Assembly: GCF_035594125.1 (NCBI RefSeq)
Contig: NC_087172.1
Location: forward strand, 22,767,430-22,831,429
DNA: 64,000 nucleotides
Direction: 5' to 3'
Origin: Scylla paramamosain
Lineage: Eukaryota > Arthropoda > Malacostraca > Decapoda > Portunidae
The notes below the pieces were generated by a model. That model was not told where the DNA came from and did not search any database. It saw nothing but the letters and a program-made list of their open reading frames with translations. Position numbers and translations under genes: made by a program. Shown piece by piece: positions 24,401 through 36,022 of the stretch. Each line of letters begins with the position of its first letter. Position 1 is the stretch's first letter.

Positions 24401-26950
24401 GCGTTTTTCTAAGTAAAACACTGAAAAGACACTTTTTCAGTAATTTTGTGATGGATTCTCACATTGAGTGACTTCCATATTATTTATGGTTTTGGTGCCT
24501 TTAGGGTTTGGTACATAACAGTCCGAAAAAAAGCTAAAAACTTTTTTCATAATGTTCTTTTTTCACATAATTTTCCTGAATTTTGGCAGAATTTTGGCAT
24601 CTCGGTACCTATGAAGATGAATAAAAAAAAATCCTATTTTTTCTTTAATTTTTTTTCTTTATAAAGAGTGTTATTTGTGGGTTTTAGCTTTTTGGTACTT
24701 AAAGAACTTAAAAACACTCATAATACACGTTTCTCGAAATGTCCTTTCGTTTCCCAAACATAAGATTCTTTGCATGTATTTAAGCGTTTTTAGAGGTAAC
24801 ATGATCAAAAACACTCAAAATACATGTTTTTGGTAATGTTAATCTGTTTCTCCATAAAGGGTGTTTTGCATGTCTTTTAGCGTTTTGGTATATAAGGAGT
24901 TAAAAAACACTTAAAGGCAAGTTGTGGATAAAAGTTGGTTTTATTCCCATGTAATGTGATTGCTCTCCTTTTTAGTGCTTTATTGCCTAACTCTCTCAAA
25001 AACCCTCAAAAGACACTTTTCTGGTAATATTTTTTTTTCCCACATAAAGTTAGTTTTGCATGCAATTTAGGGTTCTAGTAATTAAGAATGTGAAAAAACA
25101 CTCAAAATACACGCATTTAGTAATGTTATTCTGTTTCTTAATTAAGAGTGTTATTCAGGAGTTTCAGCATTTTGGTATCTATGAACCTTCTCCATATACA
25201 CTAGTTTTTGCGTTTTTTGCATCGTGGTTCTTGTGAAACTATAAAATACTGATTATACACGTTTCTCGTAATGTCTTTTTATTTCCCAATATAGAGTGCT
25301 TTGCATCCATTTTCGCGTTTTTTTTTTGTTGGTTACAAGCTCAAAAATACTTAAAATATACCTTTTTGGTAATATTCTATTTCTTCATATCGGTCTGTTT
25401 GCATCCATCCGTTTTAGCGTTTTTTTACGTAAAACACTGAGAAGACACGTTTTCAATAATTTTGTTTTGGATTCCCATATTGAGTGACTTCCATATTATT
25501 TATCGGTTTGGTGCCTAACATGCTGAAAAACACTCAAAAGACAGTTTTCTTGTAAAGTCGTTTAATTTCCTCATATAGATGGCTTTGCATGCACTTTAGG
25601 GTTTGGTACATAAGAGTCCGAAAAAAAAAACTAAAATTAACTTTTACGATAATGTTCTTTTATCCACATAATTTCCCTGAATTTTAACAGAATTTTGGCA
25701 TCTCGGTACCTATGAAGATGAATAACAAAAAAAAAAAAAAAATTATTTTCTTTTATTTCATTTATTTATTTTTATTTTTATTTATTTTTTTTTTTGTTTC
25801 TTCATAAAGAGTGTTATTTGTGGGTTTTAGCTTTTTGGTACTTAAGTAACTAAAAAAACACTTATAATACACGTTTTTCGTAATGTCCTTTCGTTTCCCA
25901 AACATAGGATTCTTTGCATGTATTTAAGCGTTTTTATAGGTAACATGATCAAAAACACTCAAAATACATGTTTTTTTTTAATGTAATTGTGTTTCTCCAT
26001 AAAGGATTTTTTGCATTCGTTTTAGCGTTTTGGTATGTAAGGAGCTCAAAAATATTTAACGGCAAGTTCTTGGTAAAAGTTTGTTTTATTCACATGTAAT
26101 GTGATTGCCCTTCTTTTAAGTACTTTATTGCCTAACACGCTCATAAACACTCAAAAGACATTTTCTGGCAATATAATTTTTTCCTCACATAAACCTAGTT
26201 TCGCATGCAATTTCGTGTTTTGGTGACTAAGAATGTGAAAAACACTCAAAATACACGCATTTGGTAAGGTTGTTGTATCTCAATCAAAAGTGTTATTCAT
26301 GAGTTTCAGCATTTTGGTATCTAAGAAACTTTTGCCTTGTGGTTGTTGTAAAACTATAAAACACTCATTATATAGGTTTCTCGTAATGTCCTTTTGTTTC
26401 CCAATATAGAATGCTTTGCATCCATTTTCGCGTTTTTTTGTAGGTAACCGGCTCAAAAACACTTAAAATATACCTTTTTGGCAATTTCTTCATATTGGTT
26501 TGTTTGCATCCGTTTTAGCGTGTTTCTACGTAAAACACTGAAATATCAAGTGTTAAGTGATTTTGTTTTGGATTCCCATATAGAGTGACTTCCATATTAT
26601 TTACTGTTTTGGTGCCTAACATGCTCAAAAACACTCAAAAGACACTTTTCGGGAAATGTCTTTTTTTTTCTCTCCACATAAAGCTAGTTTCGTATGCAAT
26701 TTGGGGTTTTGGTAACCAAGAATGTGAAAAACACTCAAAATACACGCATTTGGTAAGGTTGTTCTGTTTCTCAATTAAGAGTGTTATTCATGAGTTTCAA
26801 GGTTTTGGAATCTAAGAATCTCTTAAACACTTATAATGCACGTTTCTCGTAATGTCCCTTTTTTTCGTCATTTAGGGTGCTTTGCATGCATTTTGGCATT
26901 TTATTTTTCACGGAATAGCTGAAAAACACTGAAAATACACGCTTTTGGTA
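15490..26950 (+). repeat. Satellite HOR array, forward-oriented segment 1
   Basis: Orientation flips at about 15490 (reverse TTATGGAGAAGC meets forward CCTAGTACCTATGAAG). HOR landmarks (GGTACCTATGAAGATGAATA or close variants) lie near 15496, 16600, 17728, 18843, 20790, 21447, 22479, 23608, 24603 and 25706, giving a normal spacing of about 1.0-1.13 kb. Each unit holds, in order, an A/T-rich partial monomer, then monomers a (CTCATAATACACG), b (CTCAAAATACATG), c (CTTAAAGGCAAG), d (CTCAAAAGACACTTTTC), e (ATACACGCATTTAGTAAGG), a second partial, then a', b', c', d', e'. Short units occur where five monomers are lost. ORFs inside are incidental. Confidence 0.92.
19281..19737 (-). repeat. Micro-inversion within the HOR, copy 1
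   Basis: Forward sequence GCTCAAAAACACTGAAAAGA switches at CATG (19281-19284) to reverse-complement monomers d', c', b', a' and part of e. It returns to forward at TGCGTGT|CAAAAACC, within a c-type monomer. The CATG at the left junction is its own reverse complement and occurs in the normal monomer (GCATGC), suggesting microhomology. Confidence 0.85.
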
Positions 26951-28606
26951 ATAAGAACATAAGAACATAAGAAATAAGTAAATATGCAAGAAGGCATCAG
27001 GCCTACACGTGGCAGTACTTGTATGAAGTATGCCTACGTATTTCCACTATCATCCCCATCTATAAATGTGTAATTTTCTCTTACAGTTGCCAAGTGCCTC
27101 AGCACTAACAGCTTGATTACTAAGTCCGTTCCAATCATCTACTACTGTATTTGAAAACCAATTCCTTCCTGTTTCCTTTTTGAACATCAATTTTCAGGCT
27201 CAAGCCTGAAAACTTGATGTTCTATTTTTCTTGTTCTATCATGGTTACAGATTCTAAGAATTCTCCTTATGTTCCCCTACCCATATACCACTTAAAGACT
27301 TCTATCAGATCCACTCTTAACCTACGTCTCTCTAAAAGAATGTAAATTTAACAGCTTGAATCTCGCTTCGTAAGGAATACTCCTCATCCCCTGTATCCTT
27401 TTAGTCATTCTCCTTTGAAGTGATTCTAAAAGACCTTTATCCTTCCTGTGATGTGGTGACCAGAATAGGACTGCGTAGTCTAGATGAAGTCTGACCAGCG
27501 TTAAATGTAACTTTAATATTACTTCGGGAATTTTACTTTTAGATCCTGAAAATGAATCATAATACACTATTTGCTTTGTTTCTGGCCTCTTTGCATTGCT
27601 TTCTTAGACGGAGTTCAGAGCTAACTTTAAATCTCAAATCTTTTTCTAACCCTGAACCTGCCAGAACTTAGTTGTTCATTGTGTAACTACTGTGTGGGTT
27701 TCTTCTACTTACGCTAAGTGCTTTGCATTTGTTGATATTAAACTGCATTTGCCATCTGTCTGTCCATTCGTTCATCCTATCCAAATCTGCCTGCAATGCG
27801 ATGGTATGCGATTCTGACCTAATTAATCTACATACTCTCGTGTCATCCGCAAATTTACTAACAACACTACTAATTCCACTATCCAAGTCATTGACATATA
27901 TTACAAACAACATCGGCCCAAATACTAATAATCCCTTTGTCACCCCACTAATTACTTGACCCCACTCGGATTTAGAGCCGTTTATTACAACACTCTGTCG
28001 CCTGCCGCTTGGCCATGACATTATCCAGATTACTTATAACCTTTTTCCAATTCTTAAATACTGTGGAATATATTTCATCTGGTCCTGGTGACTTGAACTT
28101 TTCAGCTTATCTATCTCCTGTTCCACTATCTCTTTAGTTATGGTAATATCTGTCAGCTTCTCATTTTCTTCTACTCTAAATATCTTGTCACTATTCGGCA
28201 AATCCTGCAAGTTTTCCTGGGCAAAGACATTTAAAAAATACTCGTTCACAATTTTACTAATCTCCTCCCAACAACTAAGCAGGTCCCATTCTGCTGTCTT
28301 TAAGGAACTATTGTTTCTCTATTCTTCGTCTTATATGCATGATAAAATCCCTTGGGGTCCATCTTCGCTTGGCTGGCTACCTTTAATTCATAACTATTTT
28401 TAGCTTTCCTTGTTAAACTCCTGACTTTTCTAATTCATTATATTATGGCACTTCCCCTGTCTTTAATCTCATATATACTTCTCTTTCGCCCTATGTAATG
28501 TTTTAACCTCAGTCATCCATTTAGGATCATTCTTCTGCGATCTTATTCTTCTGCAAGGGATATTCCCTAACTGTCCTGAATGTAATTTAACAACGAAATA
28601 TTTATT
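26951..28606 (-). mobile_element. CR1/L2-like LINE fragment inserted in satellite, copy A
   Basis: Same family as 4131-5612. The 3' end (26951-26975) again shows the 8-bp TTATGTTC repeat. On the minus strand from 28600 downward: KSQKNDPKW-type linker; VNEYFLNVFAQENLQDLP and ITKEIVEQEIDKLKSSSH (28249-28040); then directly WIMSWPSGRRQSVVINGSKS; VTKGLLVFGPMLFVIYVNDL; VSKFADDTRVCRLI (catalytic FADD intact); ADLDRMNEWTDRWQMQFNIN (about 27750-27800); and a C-terminal MTKRIQGMRSIPYEARFKLL (about 27360-27430). RT fingers and motif A are missing between LRIGKRL and the WPSGRRQ block (near 28025), an internal deletion shared with copy B. It sits between GGTAAT and TTCTCTATAAAGGGTG of one b-type monomer. 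Confidence 0.88.
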
Positions 28607-30970
28607 TCGCTTCTCTATAAAGGGTGTTTTGCTTGAGTTTTAGCGTTTCTGTACATAAGAACCTTTAAAACCGGTTTTTAGTAATATTATTTTGTATTCC
28701 TTTATGGAGCGCTTTCCATGCTTTTCAGTGTTTTGGTGTCTAACACGTTGAAAAACACTCAAAAGACACGTTGATGATAATGTCGTTTCGTTTCCCGATA
28801 AAGGGGGCTTCCAATGCATTTTGTCTTTTGGTACTTAACAATATAAAAAAAAAGTTTAAGTAAAAGTTTTCGGTAGAGTTATTTTTCCATATAAAGTTCT
28901 AATCATGTGTTTTTGAGTCTGGGTACCTAAAAAGCTCAAAATCTCTCATAATACACTTTTCTCGTAATGTCCTTTCTTTTTTCCATGTAGGATGCTTTGC
29001 GTGTAATTTGGCACTTTTATACTTAACAAGCACAAAAACAATCAAAATACAAGTTTTTGGTAATGTTAATTTGTTTCTCCGTAAAGGTTGTTTTGCATGC
29101 TTTTCAGCGATTTCGGATGTAAGAAGGTGAAAAACACTCTAAAGACACTTTCTTGGTAATGTTATTTTATATTGCCAAATAGGGTTCTTTCAATGCTTTT
29201 TAGGATTTTGATTCCTAACACTCAAGTAAACACTCAAAAGACACGTTTCCTGTAATATCGTTTTACTTCTTCATATAGGGATCTGCCCGCATTAAGATGT
29301 TTTGCTACATAATGTGAAAAACGCTCAAAATAAAGATTTTAGATAATGTTGTTCTTTTTCTCTATATAGGGTGCTATTCATCCTTTTTAGCGTTTTGGTA
29401 CTTAGGAAGCTTACTTAGGAAGCTCAAAAACACAAATAAAACTTGTTTCTCCAAACGTCTTTCCATTTCCCCATATAGGATGCTTCGTATGTATTTTGAC
29501 GTTTTGGTACATAAAAAGAAAAAAAAAACACTCAAAAACATGTTTTTGGTGATGTTCTGTTTCTCTATTAAGAGATATAGAATATATTTAATTTTCATTC
29601 AGGCGGTTTAGTGTTTGGTACCTAAGAGACTCAAAACTCTGATAATGCACGTTTCTCGTAATGTTCTTTCGTTTCCTCATACAGGGTGTTTTACATGCAT
29701 CTTTAAGATGATGTACGTAACAGACTCAAAAAGACTCAAAATACACGTTTTTGGTAAGTTTTTTTTTTCTGTTTGGTAAGATTATTCGTGTTTGTTGCAC
29801 GTGTTTTAGCGTTTTGGAACGTAAAAAGACTTAAAAAGACTTAAAAGACATGCTTATTATTTTGCATTTCTATATAAGGTGCTTTCCATGCTATTTAGCG
29901 TTTTCGTGCCTAACACGCTGAAAAACACATAAAAACACATTTCTTATATTGTTGTTTAATTTTCTCGTATAGCGATCAAGCATTATGGTGTTTTGCTACC
30001 TGACAATGTGAAAAACATTCAAATTACACGATTTTGGTAATGTTTTTTCTTTCTCCATTTTTGCGTTTCGGTACCTAAGCTAAAAAAAAAAAAAAAAACT
30101 CATAATACACATTTTTTGTCATGTCCTTTCGTTTCCTCATATAGGCTGTTTTTGGTGCTTTCTTACCTAACAGGGTGTTTGCATGTATTTTGACATTTTA
30201 GTTCGTAAGAACCTAAAAAAAACACTCTAAAGACACGTTTTAGTAAAGTTGTTTTGTATTCCCCTATGGGGTGATTTCGTTACTTACTGATTTGGTGCCT
30301 AACACGCCCAAAAAATAACAAAAGACAAGTTTCTAGTGATTTCGTTTCGTTTCTTCATATAGGTTGCTTTACATGCATGTTGGCGTTTTGGTAATTATCA
30401 ATGTAAAAAAAATACCTGTTTTTGGTAAGTTTGTTCTTTTTCTTCAGAGCACTATTGAAGTACTGATTTGGTACATAAGAAAGTAATAAAAAAAAAAAAA
30501 ACACACACACACAACAAACGTTTCTCGTAATGTCGTTTTTATTTCCATATGCAAGGTGATTTGTTTGATGACAGGCGATTTTGTACATAATAAACTCAAA
30601 AAAAAAAAAAAAACACACACAAAATACACGTTTTTGGTTAGTGTATTCTGTTTCTCTATATATGGTATTTTCATACGTTTTTAAAGTCGTTTCATATATC
30701 TAGATATGGGTCTTTGCATGAATTTTGGCTTTTTGGTAACTAACAATGTGATAACACTCAAAATGCATGTTTTTTTTTTGGCAGTATTGTTCTGTTTCTC
30801 CATATAGAGTGTTTTTCATGCGTTTTACCCTTTTGATACTAAGAAAATAAAAAAAACACTCATAATACACGTTTCTCGTAATGTCTTTTAATTTTTCCCA
30901 TATAGGATATTTCCGATTCATTTAGGCGTTTTTTTACGTAACAATCTTACAAAAGACTCAAAATACTTGT
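28607..30970 (+). repeat. Older pentameric satellite stretch (no 1.1 kb HOR), copy A
   Basis: About 25 diverged monomers, mostly in the order c-d-e-a-b repeated, with a few lost members (for example one b missing before 30220). The a-type monomers are recognised by TTTCTCGTAATGTCCTTTC, b by TTTTTGGTAATGTT, c by the GACACG and CCTAACACG ends, d by TCGTTTCGTTTC, e by AATGTGAAAAAC ends. The A-rich GGTACC partial unit that marks the 1.1 kb HOR is absent. Monomers differ more from one another here than equivalent monomers of neighbouring HOR units do. HOR organisation resumes near 30970-31010. Confidence 0.8.
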
Positions 30971-33900
30971 TTTGTATGCGTTTTAGCGTTTTCGTATGTA
31001 AGGAGCTTAAAAACACTTAAAGGCAAGTTATTGGTAAAAGTTGGTTTTATTCCCATGTAATGTGATTGCCCTGCTTTTTAGTGCTTTATTGCCTAACACG
31101 CTCAAAAAAATTCAAGACACTTTTCTGGTAATATTTTTTTTCACACATAAAGCTAGTTTCGCATGCAATTTGGGGTTTTGGTAAGTAAGAATGTTAAAAA
31201 GATTCAAAATACACCCATTTGGTAAGGTTGTTCTCTTTCTCAATTAAGAGTGTTATTCATGAATTTCAGCATTTTGGTATCTAAGAAACATCTCCATATA
31301 CACGAGTTTTTGCGTGTTTTGCCTTGTGGTTCTTGTGAAACTATAAAACACTCATTATACACGTTTCTCGTAATGTCCTTTTCTTTCCCAAGAGTGCTTT
31401 GCAACTATTTTCGCATTTTCTGTAGGTAACAAGCTCAAAAACACTCAAAATATAACTTTTTAGTAATATTATTCTATTTCTTCATATTGGTTGGTTTGCA
31501 TCCGTTCTAATGTTTTTCTAAGTAAAACACTAAAAAGACACATTTTCAGTAATTTTGTTTTGGATTCCCATAAAGAGTGACTTCCATATTATTTATCGTT
31601 TTGGTGCCTAACTTGCTGAAAAACACTCAAAAGACAGGTATCTGGTAAAGTCGTTTAATTTCCTCATGTAGGTGGCTTTGCATACACTTTAGGGTTTGGT
31701 ACATAACAGTCTGAAAAAAAAAAGGTAAAATTAACTTTTTTCATAATATTATTTTTTCACATAATTTCCCTGAATTTTGCCAGAATTTTGCCATCTCGGT
31801 ACCTATGAAGATAAATAACAAAAAAAAAAAAAAAATCCTAGGTTTTTATTTATTTATTTATTTTCTCTATAAAGAGTGTTATTTGTGGGTTTTAACTCTT
31901 TTCGTACTCATGGAACTTAAAAACACTCATAATACACGTTTCTCGTAATGTCCTTTCGTTTCCCAAATATAGTGTTCTTTGGATGTATTTAAGCGTTTTT
32001 ATACGTAAGAGATGAAAAACACTGAAAATTCATGTTTTTCGTAATGTTATTTTGTTTCTCAATAAAGGGTGTTTTGCATGCATTTTAGCGTTTTGGTATG
32101 TAAGGAGCCGAAAAACACTTAAAGACAAGTTCTTGGTAAATGTTTGTTTTATTCCCATGTAATGTCATTGCCCTGCTTTTTTGTGCTTTATTGCCTAACA
32201 CGCTCAAAAACACTCAAAAGACACTTTTTTTCTGGTAATGTCATTTATTTCCAACATAAAGCTAGTTTCGCATGTAATTTCGGGTTTTGGTAACTAAGAA
32301 TATGAAAAACAATCAAAATACACGTATTTGGTAAGGTTGTTCTGTTTCTCAATTAAGAGTGTTATTCATGAATTTCAGCATTTTGGTATCTAAGAAAAAT
32401 CTCCATATACATGAGTTTTTGCTTGTTTTGCCTTGTGGTTCTTGTGAAACTATAAAACACTCATTATAAACGTTTCTCGTAATGTCCTTTTGTTACCCAA
32501 TATAGAAAGATTTGCATCCATTTTCGCTCAAAAACACAAAAAATACCTTTTAGGAAATATTATTCTATTTCATGATATTGGTTGATTTGCATTCGTTTTA
32601 GCGTTTTTTTACGTAAAATACTGAAAAGACACGTTTTCAGTAATTTTGTTTTGGATTCCCATACAGAGTGACTTCCATATTATTTATTGTTTTGGTGCCT
32701 AACATACTGAAAACAGGCAAAAGACAGGTTTCAGGTAAAGTCGTTTAATTTCCCCATATAGGTGGCTCTACATGCACTTTAGGGTTTGGTACATAACGGT
32801 CTGGAAAAAAAAGCTAAAATTAACTTTTTTGATATTTTTTTTTCATATAATTTCTCTGAATTTTATGAAGATCAATAACAAAAAAAAAAAAAGCTATTTT
32901 TTAATTTATTTATTTTTTCTCTATAAAGAGTGTTATATGTGAATTTAAGCTTTTTTTAGTACTTAAGGAACGTAAAAACACTCATAATAGTCGTTTCTCG
33001 TAATGTCCTTTTGTTTCCTAAAGATAAGGTTCTTTGCATATATTTAAGCGTTTTTATAGGTAACATGATCAAAAACACTCAAAATATACCTTTTTGGTAA
33101 TGTTATTCTATTTCTTCATATTGGTTGGTTTCCATCCGTTTTAGCGTTTTTCTACGAAAAACACAGAAAAGACACGTTTTCAGTAATTTTGTTTTGGATT
33201 CCCATATAGAGTGACTTCCATATTATTTATCGTTTTTGATGCCTAACTTGCTGAAAAACAGTCAAAAGACAGGTTTCTTGTAAAGTAGTTTAATTTCCCC
33301 ATATAGGTGGCTTTGTATACACTTTAGGGTTTGGTACATAACAGTCTGAAAAAAAAGCTAAAATTAACCTTTTTCATAATATTTTTTTTTCACGTAATTT
33401 TCCTTAATTTTGCCAGAATTTTGGCATCTCGGTACCTATGAAGATCAATAAAAAAAATGCTATTTTTTACTTGTTTTTTTTTTCTCTATAAACAGTGTTA
33501 ATTGTGGGTTTTAGCTTTTTGGTACTAAAGGAACTTATAAACACTCATAATACACATTCCTCGTAATGTCCTTTCATTCCCAAACATAGGGTTCTTTGCA
33601 TGTATTAAAGCGTTTTTATTGGTAACAAGCTCAAAAACACTCAAAATACATGTTTTTCATAATGTTATTCTGTTTATCCATAAAGGGTGTTTTGCATGGG
33701 TTTTAGCGTTTTGGTATGTAAGGAGCTGAAAAAAACTGAAAGGCAAGTTCTTGGTAAAAATTGGTTATATTCCCATGTAATGTGATTGCCCTGCTTTTTA
33801 GTGCTTTATTGCCTAACACGCTGAAAAACACTAAAAAGACACTTTTCTAGTAATTTCATTTTTTTCCACATTCTCGCATGTAATTTGGGGTTGGACCACT

Positions 33901-36000
33901 AAGAATGTGAAAAACACTCAAAATACACTCATTTCCTAAGATTGTTCTGTTTCTGAATTAAGAGTGTTATTCATGAGTTTCAGCATTTTGGTATCTAAGA
34001 AACTTCTCCATATATACGAGTTTTTGCGTTTTTTTGCCTTATGGTTCTTGAAAACTATAAAAACATTCATTATACAATTTTCTTGTAATATTTTTTTGTT
34101 TCCCAATATAGACTGCTTTGCATTCATTTTTGCGTTTTTTGTAGGTAACAAGCTCAAAAACACTCAACTTTTTTGTAATGTTATTCTATTTCTTCTTATT
34201 GGTTGGTTTGCATCCGTTTTAGCGTTTTACGCTAAAACTGAAAAGACACGTTTTCAGTAATATTGTTGAAATTGCTGAAAACGCCCAAAGACACGTTTCT
34301 TGTAAAGTGTAATTTCCCCATATAGGTGGCTTTGCATGCACTTCCGGGTTTCGTACAAAACTCTGGAAATAGCTAAAATGATTTTTTTTTTCACATAATT
34401 TCCCTGAATTTTCTCAGAATTTTGGCATCTCTGTACCTATGAAGATGAATAACAAAAAAAAAAAAAAAAAAAAAAAAAATTTATTATTTTTTTTCTCTAT
34501 AAAGAGTGTTATTTGTGGGTTTTAGATTTTTGGTACTTAAGGAACTTAAAAATACTCATAATACACAATTTTCGTAATGTCCTTTCGTTTCACAAACATA
34601 GGGTTCTTTGTATGTATTTAAGTGATTTTATAGGTAACATGATCAAAAACACTCAAAATACATGTTTTTGGTAATGTTATTCTGCTTCTCCATAAAGGTT
34701 GTTTTGCATGCGTTTTGGTATGTAAGGAGTTAAAAAACACTTAAAGGCAAGTTCTTCGTAAAATTTGGTTTTATTCCAGTGTAATGTGATTGTTCTGCTT
34801 TTTAGTGTTTTATTGCATATAACGCTTAACAACACTCAAAAGACACTTTTCTGGTAATGTCATTTTTTTCCCACATAAAGCTAGTTTCGCATGTAATTTG
34901 GGATTTTCGTAACTAAGAATGTGAAAAACACTCAAAATACACACATTTGGTAAGGTAGTTCTGTTTTTTCAATTAAAAGTGTTATTCATGAGATTTAGCG
35001 TTTTGGTATGTAAGAAACTTCTCTATATATACGAGTTTTTGCGTTTTTTGTCTTGTGGTTCTTGTGAAACTATAAAACACTCATTATACACGTTTCTCGT
35101 AATGTCCTTTTGCTTCCTATTATAGAGTGCTTTCCATCCATTTGCGCGTTTTTTGTAGTTAAAAAGCTCAAAAACACTTTTTTGATAATGTTATTCTATT
35201 TCTTCATATTTTTTGGTTTGCATCCGTTTTAGCGTTTTTCTACGTAAAACACTGAAAAGACATGTTTTCAGTAATTTTGTTTTGGATTCACATATTGACT
35301 GACTTCCATATTATTTATCGTTTTGGTGCCTAACATTCTGAAAAACACTGAAAAGACAGATTTCTGGTAAATTCGTTTAACTTCCTTAAATAGGTGGCAT
35401 GCACTTTATAGTTTGGTACATAAAAATCCGAAAAAAAGAGCTATAATTAACTTTTTTGATAATGTTCTTTTTTCCACATAAATTTCCTGAATTTAGGCAG
35501 AAATTTGGCATCTTGGTACCTATGAAAATCAATTACTACTTACGGAACAGTTAAAAACACTTAAAGGTATTTAAGGAACACTTAAAAACACTTAAAAACA
35601 CTTAAAACACATGTTTTTAGAAATGTTATTCTGCTTCTCAATAAAGGAGTTTTTTGCATGCGTTTTAGCGTTTTGGTTTGTAAGGAGGTCAAAAACACTT
35701 CAAGGCAAGTTCTTGGTAAAAGTTGATTTTATTCCCATGTAATGTGATTGCCCTGTTTTTTTGTGTGATTTATTGCCTAACACGCTGAAAAACACTCAAA
35801 AGACACTTCTAGTAATGTCATTTTTTTTCCAACATAGTTTCGCGTGCTATTTGGGGTTTGCCTAAGAATGTGAAAAACACTCAAAATACACGCATTTGGT
35901 AAGGTTGTTCTGTTTCTCAATTAATATTGTTATTCATGAGTTTCAGCATTTTGGTATCTAAGAAACTTCTTTATATACACGAATTTTTGCGTTTTTTGCC

Positions 36001-36022
36001 TTGTGGTTCTTGTGAACCACAA
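36001..36022. repeat. Perfect hairpin in a HOR variant
   Basis: TTGTGGTTC and GAACCACAA form 9-bp complementary arms around TTGT. Most HOR units have instead GGTTCTTGTGAAACTATAAA here. The variant comes with an extra ~28-bp insertion ending AAAATAATAAGACACTC. It recurs at 47403-47424 and about 62399-62418, and in reverse near 15103-15122. Confidence 0.8.
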
